Assembly (NCBI GenBank): GCA_037974335.1
Contig: CM075760.1
Location: 40,712,603 to 40,776,602, forward strand
Reading direction: 5' to 3'
Length of the DNA: 64,000 nt
Source: Prionace glauca
Taxonomy: Eukaryota > Chordata > Chondrichthyes > Carcharhiniformes > Carcharhinidae
Below are positions 34,777-44,089 of the stretch, piece after piece; the first letter of the stretch is position 1, and the number at the start of each line of letters is the position of its first letter. The translations under genes were made by a program, and so were the position numbers. Below the pieces are notes generated by a model, which was not told the origin of the DNA, ran no database searches, and saw only the letters and a list, made by a program, of their open reading frames with translations.

Positions 34777-37641
34777 TCACCACCCTCTGAGTGAAAAACT
34801 TACCCCTAACATCACCTCTGTACTTCCCCCCCCCCCCCCCCGCACCTTAAATCTGTGTCCACTCGTAGCGACCATTTCAACCCGGGGAAATAGCCTCTGA
34901 GAGTCCACCCTATCTATTCCTCTCAACATTTTATAAACCTCTATCAGGTCGCCTCTCAACCTTCGCCTCTCTAGGGAAAAGAGTCCCAGCTCCCTCAACC
35001 TATCTTCATAAGGCATGCCTCCCAGTCCAGGCAACATCCTTGTAAATCTCCTCTGCACCCTTTCAATAGCTTCTACGTCTTTCCTATAGTGAGGCGACCA
35101 GAACTGCGCACAGTACTCCAAATGAGGCCTGACAAGGGTCCTGTAAAGTTGTAGCATTACCTCCCGACTCCTAAACTCAATCCCTCGATTAATGAAGGCC
35201 AGTACACCATACGCCTTCTTGACCACCTCCTCCACCTGCGAGGCCGATTTAGGAGTCCTGTGGACCCGGACCCCGAGATCCTTCTGCTCTTCAACGCTAC
35301 TAAGACTCCTGCCCTTGATAGTGTACTCGTTCATTCCGTTGGTTCTGCCGAAATGGACGACTACACATTTATCCGCGTTGAAGTCCATCTGCCACTTCTC
35401 CGCCCATTCCTGCATCCTATCTATGTCCTGCTGCAACTTTTGACATCCTTCCAGACCATCCACAACACCACCGACCTTCGTGTCATCAGCGAACTTGCTA
35501 ACCAATCCCTCCACTTCCTCATCCAGGTCAGTTATGAAAATGACAAACAGCAAGGGTCCCAGAACAGATCCCTGGGGCACCCCACTGGTGACTGACCTCC
35601 ATTCCGAAAAAGACCTATCCACAACCACTCTCTGCCTTCTGCAGGCAAGCCAGTTCTGGATCCACAAGGCCAAAGGCCCTTGGATCCCATGCCCTCTCAC
35701 CTTCTCAAAAAGTCTTGCATGGGGGACCTTAGCAAACGCCTTGCTGAAGTCCATGTACACTACGTCCACGGCACTTCCTTCGTCAATGTGTTCAGTCACA
35801 TTATCGAAGAATTCAACTAGGCTCGTAAGGCACGACCTGCCCTTGACAAATCCATGTTGACTATTCCTGATCATGTCAAACCTCTCCAAATGCTCGTAAA
35901 TCTTGTCCCTCAGAAGCCTCTCCATCAGCTTACCAACCACTGAGGTCAGACTCACCGGGCGGTAATTTCCCGGGCTATCTCTGTTCCCTTTCTTGAAAAT
36001 AGGGACTACATCCGCAATCCTCCAATCTTCTGGAACCTCTCTCGTCTCCATTGACGACGCAAAGATCATCGCCAGGGGCTCTGCAATCACTTCCCTCGCC
36101 TCCCACAGTATCCTGGGGTACATCCCATCTGGTCCCGGCGACTTATCTATTTTGATAGAATTCAAAAGTTCTAACACATCCTCCTCCTTAATGTCCACGT
36201 ACTCAATCTTTTCCATCTGCTGCAAGTCCATAGCAAGATCTCCCAGATCAGCTTCCACTGTGAATACTGAGGCAAAGTCCTCATTAAGCACCTCCGCCAT
36301 TTCTTCTGGTTCCATACAGACCTTTCCCCCTTCACCTTTTATAGGTCCTATCCTTTCCCTTCTCATCCTTTTACCTTTCACATATTTATAGAAGGCCTTG
36401 GGATTTTCCTTAATCTTACCCGCCAAGGTCTTCTCATGACCCCTTCTGGCTCTCCTAATTTCCCTTTTAACCTCCTTTCTACAGTCCTTATACTCTTCAA
36501 GATCCTTAACCTCTCCTCGTTCCCTGAACCTTTTGTACACCTTCCTTTTCCTCCTGACTAGGTTCAACACAGCCTTCGTGCACCACGGTTCCCGCGACCT
36601 ACCAAAACCCCCTTGTCTCATCGGAACATTGTCATGCAGAGCGCCAGACAAACATTCCTTGAATATCCGCCACCTTCCTTCGGTACTTTTCCCTAAGAAC
36701 GCCTCCTTCCAGTTTATTTGTCCAAGTAACTTCCTGACTTCTTCGTATCTCTCCTTACTCCAGACAAACACCTTCCTAGCCTGCCTGATCCTATCTCGTT
36801 CCAATGCAATTGTGAAGGAGATAGAATTATGGTCACCATTCCCAAGATGCTCTCCTACCGAGAGATCCATCACCTGCCCTGGTTCATTCGCCAGTACCAG
36901 GTCAAGTACAGCCTCTCCCCTCGTAGGCTTGTCCACATACTGTGTCAGGAAACCTTCCTGAACACACCTAACAAACTCCTCTCCAGCCAAACCCCTTACC
37001 CTAGGGATATTCCAGTCGATGTTTGGGAAATTGAAGTCTCCCATCACGACAACTCTGTTATTAATACATTTCTCCAGAATCTGGTTCCCTATCTGCACTT
37101 CAACTTCCCTGTCACTATTGGGCGGCCTATAGAATACACCCAGCAAAGTTTTCAACCCTTTGCTGTTCGTAACTTCCACCCACAGAGACTCTGCAGAAAG
37201 TCCCTCCACGGCATCCTCTTTCTCTGCAGCCATGACACTGTCCCTGATTAACAGTGCCACTCCACCACCTCTTCTGCCAGACTCCCTGTCCTTCCTGAAG
37301 CATCTGAAACCTGGCACCTGAAGTACCCAGTCCTGTCCCTGAGACATCCAAGTCTCCGCAATGGCCACCACATCACATTCCCAAGCAGCTATCCACGCCC
37401 TAAGTTCATCTACCTTATTTAGTATACTCCTTGCATTAAAATATATACACTTCAGCCCCTCAGTCTGGGCATTTCCCTTCTCCACCCCCTGTCTAACCTC
37501 CCTCCCATATTGCCTGCGGTCCTCCCCTACCTTTAAAGTATTAAAGTACATGCATTTCAAACCCTGCTCCGCCCCACCCCCACTACGCCGTGCCTTGCAT
37601 TCCCCATCTATGCCCGCCTCACTTTCACCCCCTCTACTCAA
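34777..37641 (-). CDS. CR1 ORF2: endonuclease/reverse transcriptase
   Basis: 954 aa, uninterrupted. An APE-type endonuclease occupies about residues 62-285, with AETW (E96), MGDFNFPNIDW (D201) and GDHNSISF (D270/H271). A linker with a Lys/Arg-rich stretch follows (about 360-425). The reverse transcriptase runs about 490-800: KSPGPDGMYPRIL, NYRPVSLTSVVGK, YMDFSKAFAKVPH (catalytic D631), TSGVPQGSVLGPLLF and FADD (717-720). Oddities: at residue 637 motif A has Ala where KAFDKV is usual, and the N-terminus holds two copies of a short LKC(M/I)YFN segment (about residues 28-34 and 63-69). The protein copies LINE RNA into DNA at a nicked target. The start chosen is the first ATG of the frame; the endonuclease would also be complete from a later one. 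Confidence 0.9.
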   Translation of the reverse strand: MSRGGESEAGIDGECKARRSGGGAEQGLKCMYFNTLKVGEDRRQYGREVRQGVEKGNAQTEGLKCIYFNARSILNKVDELRAWIAAWECDVVAIAETWMSQGQDWVLQVPGFRCFRKDRESGRRGGGVALLIRDSVMAAEKEDAVEGLSAESLWVEVTNSKGLKTLLGVFYRPPNSDREVEVQIGNQILEKCINNRVVVMGDFNFPNIDWNIPRVRGLAGEEFVRCVQEGFLTQYVDKPTRGEAVLDLVLANEPGQVMDLSVGEHLGNGDHNSISFTIALERDRIRQARKVFVWSKERYEEVRKLLGQINWKEAFLGKSTEGRWRIFKECLSGALHDNVPMRQGGFGRSREPWCTKAVLNLVRRKRKVYKRFRERGEVKDLEEYKDCRKEVKREIRRARRGHEKTLAGKIKENPKAFYKYVKGKRMRRERIGPIKGEGGKVCMEPEEMAEVLNEDFASVFTVEADLGDLAMDLQQMEKIEYVDIKEEDVLELLNSIKIDKSPGPDGMYPRILWEAREVIAEPLAMIFASSMETREVPEDWRIADVVPIFKKGNRDSPGNYRPVSLTSVVGKLMERLLRDKIYEHLERFDMIRNSQHGFVKGRSCLTSLVEFFDNVTEHIDEGSAVDVVYMDFSKAFAKVPHARLFEKVRGHGIQGPLALWIQNWLACRRQRVVVDRSFSEWRSVTSGVPQGSVLGPLLFVIFITDLDEEVEGLVSKFADDTKVGGVVDGLEGCQKLQQDIDRMQEWAEKWQMDFNADKCVVVHFGRTNGMNEYTIKGRSLSSVEEQKDLGVRVHRTPKSASQVEEVVKKAYGVLAFINRGIEFRSREVMLQLYRTLVRPHLEYCAQFWSPHYRKDVEAIERVQRRFTRMLPGLGGMPYEDRLRELGLFSLERRRLRGDLIEVYKMLRGIDRVDSQRLFPRVEMVATSGHRFKVRGGGGGSTEVMLGVSFSLRGW

Positions 37642-37661
37642 GATCCCACCCCCCCTCCAAA

Positions 37662-38569
37662 TCAGTTTAAACCTCCCCGCATAGCCTTTGCAAATTTACC
37701 CCCCAGGATATTGATTCCCCTCTGGTTCAGGTGTAGACCATCACTCATATAGAGGTCCCACCTTCCCCAGAATGAGCCCCAATTGCTCAAGTACCTGAAC
37801 CTCTCCCTCCTGCACCATCCCCTCAGCCACGAGTTCAAACTTTCCCTCTCTCTATTCCTCTCTAAACTATCCCGTGGCACAGGCAAGAGTCCGGATATAA
37901 CTACTCTTCCAGACTTAGCCTTTAGTTTCCACCCCAACTCCATAAATCTTTGCTTAATATCCCCTTCCCTTAATCTCCCTATGTCATGTGTCCCCACATG
38001 AACTATAACTTGGGGTTGATCTCCCTCTCCCCTAAGAGTCCTGAATACCCTGTCCGATACATCCCGGACCCCAGCCCCTGGTAGGCAACACACCAGCCCT
38101 GAGTCCCTACCCTTACCTCCGACTCTCCTATCGGTCCCCTTAACTGTGGAGTCCCCAATCACGAGGCCCAATCTCGTACCCTTAATCACCTGAGGATTCC
38201 CAATAGGCTCACCCCCAGAGACCTGCTCCCTTTGGCTATCCCCAGTTGATTCCTCCTCAACTGTAGCCTCCAGGACCGAAAACCTATTTTGGAGGGGAAC
38301 AGCCCCAGGGGATTGTTCTTTCCTCTCCTCGTGGCAGTCACCCAAGACTGGTTTCTAGGAGTGACTAACTCTTTATAACTCCTATCAATGTCCACCTCTG
38401 CATCCCGAATTTTGCGGAGCTCCTCTACTTCCACCTCCAACTCCTTTACACGCTCCTCCAGAAGCTGCAATCTAATACACTTCTTACAAGTAAAATTCCC
38501 TGAAACACTACTGGAGTCCATCACCACATACATCCCACAGGAGATGCAGCACACTGCCTGAACTGCCAT
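37662..38569 (-). CDS. CR1 ORF1 (zinc-finger, coiled coil, SGNH esterase), frameshifted
   Basis: Begins MAVQAVCCISCGMYVV with paired CxxC motifs (CCISC...CKKC), a coiled coil (LLEERVKELEVEVEELRKI), then after a change of frame near 38300 the C-terminal esterase domain: LVIGDSTVKG (nucleophile Ser), VHVGTHDIGR (where GTND is usual) and SDGLHLNQRG (Asp/His). The two open parts overlap in different frames at 38186-38345, so a single frameshift separates them. An ORF1 with zinc-finger and esterase parts is known for CR1-clade elements. It ends 21 bases before the ORF2 start. Confidence 0.8.
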
Positions 38570-38648
38570 CCCTGAAACAATTACCAGCAGAAAAAATAAA
38601 AAATATTAAAAAGAAAACTTACCCACACTTATAATTTAGGTTAGGTTA

Positions 38649-38772
38649 TAATTTACGTGAACAGGGTGGAAATAGAGGATATGGTCCCTGGAAAGGTTTA
38701 CTTCAGTCGGGCAGCATGGCCGGTGCAGAGCGGGAGGGCCGAAGGGCCTGTTCCTGTGCTGTAATTTTCTTT
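38649..38772 (+). mobile_element. 3' end of the older split CR1
   Basis: atttacgtgaacagggtgg...gatatggtccctggaaagg...gggcagcatggccggtgc...gggccgaagggcctgttcctg: this continues the tail interrupted at 34579 and ends ctgtgctgtaattttctttg, the 3' end type of the fragment at 33800. Confidence 0.75.
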
Positions 38773-38824
38773 GTACAATGATATTCCTATTTTGCAACGG
38801 TGCAGATATAGTAGCTCCTTCTTT

Positions 38825-39320
38825 CAACAGTAATGAGTTTATAGACGGAGGTAACTTAGTTAATCACCATCTAAAACATGTCTAATAGTAGCGTGTGCTG
38901 AAAAAGACAGACACATTTGATGTTGTAACTTTTTAATAAAGATTTGCCTTCATAATAGAGAAATGGCTGAAAAAATATTCACAGTGACGAGGAATTTCAT
39001 TAAGCTTTCTCATGCCGAATAAGGGAAAATTGCTTGATTTCAGTTTGTTGCTCAACATTATCCGAACCGCGATGTTAGAGACATGTTATCATTTCACTGA
39101 CTTCACCCTCAAATGCGCTCGGTGAAATAAACGCATTTTTTGACGCGCTGACAGGAAAGTTCGCTTTCGACGCCGAGAACATATTGCCATCTAGTTCAGT
39201 CGACAACAGAATTTAATGGGTTTATAGGTGCAGACTAATGTGGTTAATCACCATCTGAAATATCTGATAGCAGTGTGTGCTGAAAAAGACAGATACTAGT
39301 GATACTGTAAATGAACTAGG
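38825..39320 (+). repeat. Repeat F, two partial copies
   Basis: Copy 1 at about 38833-38925 (gagtttatagacggaggtaac, taatcaccatctaaaacatg, gcgtgtgctgaaaaagacag). Copy 2, longer, at about 39097-39310 (ggtgaaataaacgcattttt, gaatttaatgggtttatagg, gtggttaatcaccatctgaa, gtgtgtgctgaaaaagacag). A third copy, inverted, lies at 63790-64000. I do not recognise the family and see no open frame. Confidence 0.6.
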
Positions 39321-39741
39321 GGAAATGGCGCACATTTCACAGACGATTTTTTAAATCGTTTTTCATCAGTAAGAAACAGGAAAAACCATTCAGACAGATG
39401 AGGGAATCGAGTCTCAGTGCGGATCTACTGGACTTTCCTGTAACGGGCCGGATTTATGCGCCTGAATGTTTCAATCCCATAATAAAAATGGTGGTCAGTT
39501 CCCTTGCCTCCCGTTGAATTCTTTCCTGTGATGACAGATAGATTCATTTTACCTGCCCGTTCATAGGAGAAAAGGAATAACCAACACACTGCAGCAGTGC
39601 TGCAGGATCAACGGAAATAAAGAGACTTGTGTGGAATTGTAAACAGTGCGGTCATGCTGCAGTTCTGGAATAGGTTTTACAGAAATAGAATTATGGTCAG
39701 TGACATACTTAGTTAGAATGCATTTAACAGCTACTGTCTTA
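39321..39741. other. No gene seen
   Basis: Mixed-composition sequence upstream of a tRNA-Asn-like relic. Nothing recognised on either strand. Confidence 0.5.
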
Positions 39742-39815
39742 GTCGCTGTGGCGCAATGGGTCAGCGCGTTCGGCTATGAACCGAAAGGTTGGTGGTTCAA
39801 GACCACCCAGAAACG
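39742..39815 (+). pseudogene. tRNA-Asn-derived sequence with anticodon ATG
   Basis: The body matches vertebrate tRNA-Asn(GTT): gtggcgcaatgggtcagcgc, the anticodon stem ttcgg/ccgaa, the variable part aggttggtggttcaa and the T-stem ggtgg/ccacc. The anticodon loop reads CTATGAA where CTGTTAA is expected, so the anticodon is ATG (39776-39778), a His-type. The acceptor stem (gtcgctg with cagaaac) has two mismatches in the middle. The anticodon and T stems are perfect. It is probably a pseudogene. Confidence 0.7.
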
Positions 39816-40059
39816 GGATTTCACTATTTTCTCACCGTCAGCATTCACGGGTAAACAGTGGTCAGTTGGCAATGGGTCCGTGGGTGCCAATAAAAAAAAC
39901 TCTCAATTGTTACCAGCTGGACTGTTATCTGGTATTACCAACATTATTTAATGACTATTGATTTGAAACATATCAAATTTAACAATATATGTTCCATTAC
40001 ACCAATAAACTTTTAAAAAAATGCAATTGAAACACGAACTTGAGGCTGAGCATTTGTTC
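39816..40059. other. No gene seen
   Basis: AT-rich sequence. A short poly-A stretch occurs near 39892. Confidence 0.4.
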
Positions 40060-40335
40060 CAATTCCATATCCTTGCTTCCATTCATTCCCGGATAGAGCA
40101 TAAATCTGTCGAACCCAAACTGAAATGTGTTCAATGATGGAACATCAACACCCTCTGGAGTAGAGAATTCCGAAGATTCACCAGCCTTCGAGTGAAGCAA
40201 TTTCTCCTCATCACAGTCCTAAATCATCAGCGCCTTATCCTGAGATTGTGTCCCCTGTGCTTCAGATTCCCAGATCAGGGACAATAGTATCTCAGTATCC
40301 ACCCTTTCAAATTCATAGCATCATAAAAGCCCTGC
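40060..40335 (-). mobile_element. CR1 LINE 3' fragment, diverged
   Basis: Shows gtagagaattccgaagattc, cgagtgaagcaatttctcct and cctgagattgtgtcccctgt, matching the tail of the better copies at 51640-51720 and 61990-62050. Strongly diverged. Confidence 0.65.
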
Positions 40336-40515
40336 TGTGTGTTGTCTCAGCCGATCCCGGATTGAATTGGGTGACAGTTTGATCTGAGGTTAATGTGGTT
40401 TCCTCTGGGTTGTGTCTGAGCGGCTGACAGCGCCGCTGCTCAATCTGACTGTTACTTTCTGCGATTCTCCACACAAACCTCAACAGACTGGAGAACCCAA
40501 TGATAGGTGTGAAGC

Positions 40516-40554
40516 AGTTTTTGTACGGGGCAGAGACTGATTTCTATCACTGTG
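40516..40554 (-). other. V(D)J recombination signal, 23-bp spacer
   Basis: Minus strand: heptamer CACAGTG (40554-40548) directly after the V exon, a 23-base spacer (40547-40525), then nonamer ACAAAAACT (40524-40516; consensus ACAAAAACC). The heptamer is perfect, the nonamer differs at one base, and the spacer length is exact. This is the arrangement 3' of V segments in T-cell receptor loci. It is competent by sequence. Confidence 0.85.
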
Positions 40555-41123
40555 AGACTGAAAGCGCAGTAATAACGGCCAGCGTCAGTCAGCTGCAGGC
40601 TCGAGATGGTTAAAGTAGTTAATTTAGCCGAGGTCTGGAGATCAAGAGAGAAACGGGGTCCAAAACCTTCCCCTCTGTCTTCTCCTGCATTCCAGGAATT
40701 TTTCCATATAATGAACTGCAAATTCTTCTGTGGCTGCTGTCTGTAACAATATAAGACATAGTCGCTTGCTGTAGTGCTGTAGGTACGTCGGATAGTCACC
40801 GTTTCACCTTCTCTCCCCTCTGAAGACTGGGGCTGAGAAACAAAATCTCCATCACTCGGATCTGTAACATGTTCAAGAAGAGGAAAAAAAATTTAAGTAT
40901 TGGACGTGCTGCTGAAATAATATTAACACTTTATATTCACCGCGACATAACTGGAGTTATGAAATAAAAACAAATGATGGTGGAAATACACAGCAGGGTC
41001 AAGAACCACCACTGGGGAGAAGCAGAGCTAAAGGTTCAGATCGCGATAACATTTAACCAGATTGGAGTCATCCTTACTGATAAGAAACAGCCCGAACACA
41101 ATGCAGACAGTGAGGAACTCCAT
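40555..41123 (-). CDS. T-cell receptor alpha/delta-type V segment
   Basis: The leader exon runs 41123-41078: ATG in a good context (GCCACCATGG), encoding MEFLTVCIVFGLFLI, then donor GTAAGG. A 216-bp intron ends TGTTACAG. The V exon, 40861-40555, reads on in phase 1: SQPQSSEGREGETVTI, RRTYSTTASDYVLYCYRQQ, FSLDLQTSAKLTTLTISS, LQLTDAGRYYCAFS. The last part and CAFS fit TRAV/TRDV. The second Cys (YYC) is present. The first conserved Cys (position 23) is Arg (CGT for TGT), and the invariant Trp41 is Cys (TGT for TGG), so the normal intradomain disulfide cannot form in the usual way. Splice sites, frame and RSS are intact. It is either a recently inactivated or an unusual V segment. No J or C segment is seen in this window. 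A role as one of many dispersed V segments is inferred. Confidence 0.8.
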
Positions 41124-41394
41124 GGTGGCTGCAGAGCCCGAGGCTGTGACTAACCTTTAAAACCCCAAGCACTGCCGGAACAGAACCTGATTTTACAGTC
41201 ACTTTCTGATCTCAAAGTTCCCGTCCAATCAACAATTTGCAATCTACCCGTCATAGATTGAGATAAGGTTTCAATGAGTTTCAGTGATCAGCTGAAACTC
41301 TTTGACCTTCACTATTACATATCTGAGACTCAGTGACTGAGTAGTTACAGTGTGTGGTGAGAGGGAAGAATCAACTTCACTGACAAGGCTATAA
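41124..41394. other. Upstream region of the V segment
   Basis: No clear V-promoter octamer is seen. A TTTAAA motif lies about 30 bases upstream of the start codon (minus strand). The rest is unassigned. Confidence 0.4.
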
Positions 41395-42000
41395 GAGATA
41401 GGAGCAGAATTAAGCCATTCGGCCCATTCGTGCCTATTCCAGCATTCAGTCATGGCCGACATGTTTAAAATCCCTGCAGAATCAGAGAATCCCTACAGTG
41501 CACAAGGAGGCCATCCGGCCCATCTAGTCTGAACCTGCCACAATTCTGAACCGAACACCCCAAGGATGTTGATTGGGTTGATTAGCCACGGTAAATTGCT
41601 CCTTAATGTCAGGGGGATTAGAAGGTAAAGGTGTGGGGTTACGGGGACAGCACAGGGCCTGGGTAGGATTGTTGTCGGTGCAGGCTCGATGGGTCAAATG
41701 TCCTCCTCCTGCACTGTACGGATTGTATTCTATGATTCAATCCCACTCAGGCCCATTACTGTAACGCCACATGTTTACCATGCCATCCCCCTGACACTAG
41801 CATCAATTTGTCATGGGCATTCAATCTAACCCGCGTATCGTTGGACCGAGGGAGGAAACAGGAACATCCGGAGGAGACCCACACAGACAGGAGGAGAACG
41901 TGCAGACTCCACACAGTGACCCGAAGCTGAAATCGAACCGGGTCCCTGGCGCTATGGGGCAGCAGTGGTAATCACTGTGCCATAATGCCGCTCCTGTGCG
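41390..42000. mobile_element. Cluster of CR1 and inverted SINE pieces
   Basis: 41390-41465 is a minus CR1 3' end (agataggagcagaattaagc, cattcagtcatggccgacatg). 41475-41560 is a minus SINE tail (agaatccctacagtgcacaa). 41565-41735 is a plus SINE 3' half (ggttgattagccacggtaaa...gctcgatgggtcaaatg...ctgcactgtacgg). 41737-41995 is a minus SINE with its tRNA-like head at the right end (ctgaaatcgaaccgggtccc). The plus and minus pieces face tail to tail. Confidence 0.7.
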
Positions 42001-42029
42001 ATTTCTCGACCCCAATTTCGTACTCCGAC

Positions 42030-43330
42030 CCCATAATCTTTGGTCCGTTTTCCAAGCAGAAATCCATCTATCTCTGACTTAAACATAATGATCTGTCCTC
42101 TATTTCTAAGATATCCATGGCTGATTATCTCTTTTTCTACAGTCGTTCCTTATCACTGGTATATACTTTTGCTGAGCAGTGTGAAAGATCGCTTTGAAAG
42201 TCCTCCACTGTTCCTCAATTGTCCCACTATAAAGTTTTTGTTCCCAGTCTACCTTCACCAATTCCTCCCTCTTCCCTTTGTCGTCTCCTTGTTTGAGCAA
42301 AAAAATAGTGGTTTTGAATTTAACCTTCTCATGCTTCATCTGTATTTTAAATTCAACCGTAATGAGATCACTTCTTCCAAGAGGATCCCTAACTGCAAGA
42401 TCATTAATTGTTCCATCTCATTTACAGGACCAGATCTAGGATAGCTTGCTCCCTTGTAGGTTCCATTGAATACTGTTCAAGGAAGCTATTGGAGATCCAG
42501 TCTATGAATGCCTCCTCGTGGCTGCCTTGACTGACCTGGTTTGACCAATTGATATTTAGATTAAAGTCCCCCATGATAAGTTCTGTACCAGTTTTACATG
42601 CATCAGTTATTTCTTCGTTTAATACTCGCCCCACTATGATGTCATTATTTGGCAGCGTATAGACTACGCCTAGCAATGACCTTTTCTCTTCACTATTTCT
42701 AATCTCCACACAAATGGATTCAATCTTTTCTCCATAAAACCCATGTTATTTCTCACTACTGCCCTGATGTCATTCTTAAAATTCAGGCACAGCACCTCAT
42801 TTACCTTTCTGTCGGTCCCTTTGAACAGCCTGAATCCCCTGGATATTTAACTCCCAGTTGTGACCATCCTGCAACCACGCCTCTGTAATGGCCACCAAAT
42901 CATACTTGTTCGCAATGATTTGCGCTGTCAACTCACTTACCTTGTTTCGAATGCTACGAGCATTCAGATAAAGTGGCTTTATACTAGTTTTTCTAGTTTC
43001 TTTTTGAATTCTAACACTTTCATTAATAACATCTCCTGAGTTCTCCTTCCTCTTAACCTTGTTCCTGATTATTGACGTAGTTGGATCATTCTCCCCACAT
43101 TTTGTCCTTTCTCCCTCCTTCTCGGATTCCTTACATAGGTTCCCATCCTCCTGACTGACTGCCCAGTGTTTTCAGGGATTATCCCACGCTCCTTTTTATA
43201 ATCCAGCTGGAAAATTAACAACCTCATATCCTCTGCCAGCAGTCCCATATCCAAGGAGTATTGAAAGATTATCGTCAGCACACCCACTATTTCCACTATT
43301 TCTGCCCTCAGTGACCATCATATATCCCAC
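42030..43330 (-). mobile_element. LINE endonuclease-region fragment
   Basis: Minus strand. The frame at 42422-42709 reads LLGVVYTLPNND, ELIMGDFNLNINWSNQ and REQAILDLVL, that is the endonuclease core with GDFN. 42030-42340 is the next part (linker), and 42710-43330 corresponds to the upstream part of the endonuclease and the ORF1 end, with many stops. An old CR1-clade copy without its RT part. It lies upstream of receptor gene 2. Confidence 0.7.
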
Positions 43331-43564
43331 ACCAGTGAAGAAATCTTTGACTTGATTGTGATATAAAATGTTGTGGATTGAAATGTGTTAACTGAACTTG
43401 TTTGTTCTGTGACTGTAATTAATGTCAGTCTCCATGGATCCCAAATGTGCCACTGGAGGGTTTCCCTTTTTCATTAATAAGGGCCTCCTTTCAGAGTGAT
43501 ACCCCATAATGTTAGCAGCAGGATCAACTCTGGTACTGACCGTTCCAGAAAGAGGGGGAAGTAC

Positions 43565-43768
43565 GATCGGAGTCTGAGAACAACAGACTGGAACATTGTA
43601 TCAGAATCTGAGAACAAGAGATTGGAAGCTTCCAATAATGGATCAGAATCTGAGAACAATGGATTGGAATGTTACAACAATGGATCAGAATCTCAGAACC
43701 ATAGAACGGAATGTTACAACAGTGAATCAGAATCTGAGAACAAAAGATTGGAATGTCCCACTAATGGA
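43565..43768 (+). repeat. 42-bp tandem repeat, about 5 units
   Basis: tcagaatctgagaacaa recurs at about 43600, 43642, 43684 and 43726, with a more diverged unit at 43565. The period is 42 bases (14 codons). It abuts and runs in frame into the first exon of the receptor gene, with in-frame ATGs at 43638, 43680 and 43764 and an in-frame stop at 43575. The repeated peptide is of the type DQNLRTMDWNVTTM. Confidence 0.85.
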
Positions 43769-43902
43769 CAGGGGTTTATCCCAGGCACTGTTATATCTTT
43801 CTGAATATAGTGATTGGCTGTCCTTTTCACTGCGGATCTACTTTATACTTCACATTATTCAAGCAGGTTACTATCCCACCCTGGCTATTGTTGGTGTCCC
43901 TG
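43764..43902 (+). CDS. GPR139-like receptor, exon 1 (gene 2)
   Basis: Reads MDRGLSQALLYLSEYSDWLS, FSLRIYFILHIIQAGYYP, TLAIVGVP, then one G before donor GTAAGT at 43903. GYYPTLAIVGVP is the TM1 start typical of the family, and the split codon G|TG joins in phase 1 to VNIITIVIL of exon 2. The chosen ATG (43764) gives 46 residues, longer than in gene 1. In-frame ATGs at 43638 and 43680 would add 28-42 residues of 14-residue repeats, so the true start is uncertain. No promoter is recognised. The 10.6-kb intron (43903-54521) consists mostly of CR1 and SINE copies in both orientations. Confidence 0.75.
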
Positions 43903-44089
43903 GTAAGTATCCCCTATCTCTTATTTATTGGGCAAACTATTTAACTTCATGCCTATTCTTGCCGTTTACTTTGTTGAAGATGGAAGCCATTGTTTTCTGT
44001 TCCCATCACAAACTCTGTTCCCGGCCCACCTGACTTCACTGCCACCCCCCAGCCCATATCGGATTTGGGATGAGCCCATACACATGACT

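Larger units (their letters stand above)
34580..38648 (-). mobile_element. CR1 LINE, near full length
   Basis: Minus-strand element of about 4.07 kb. Its 3' end is the octamer-like repeat tagaacatagaacatagaac at 34582-34600. Its two ORFs and a 5' leader run to about 38648. It lies within an older plus-strand CR1 (33800-34579 and 38649-38772), with aatt seen at both junctions. The long intact ORF2 indicates a young copy. Confidence 0.9.

Noticed and set aside
42040-42444. 134-codon plus-strand frame
   Set aside because: Antisense to the LINE endonuclease fragment on the minus strand.
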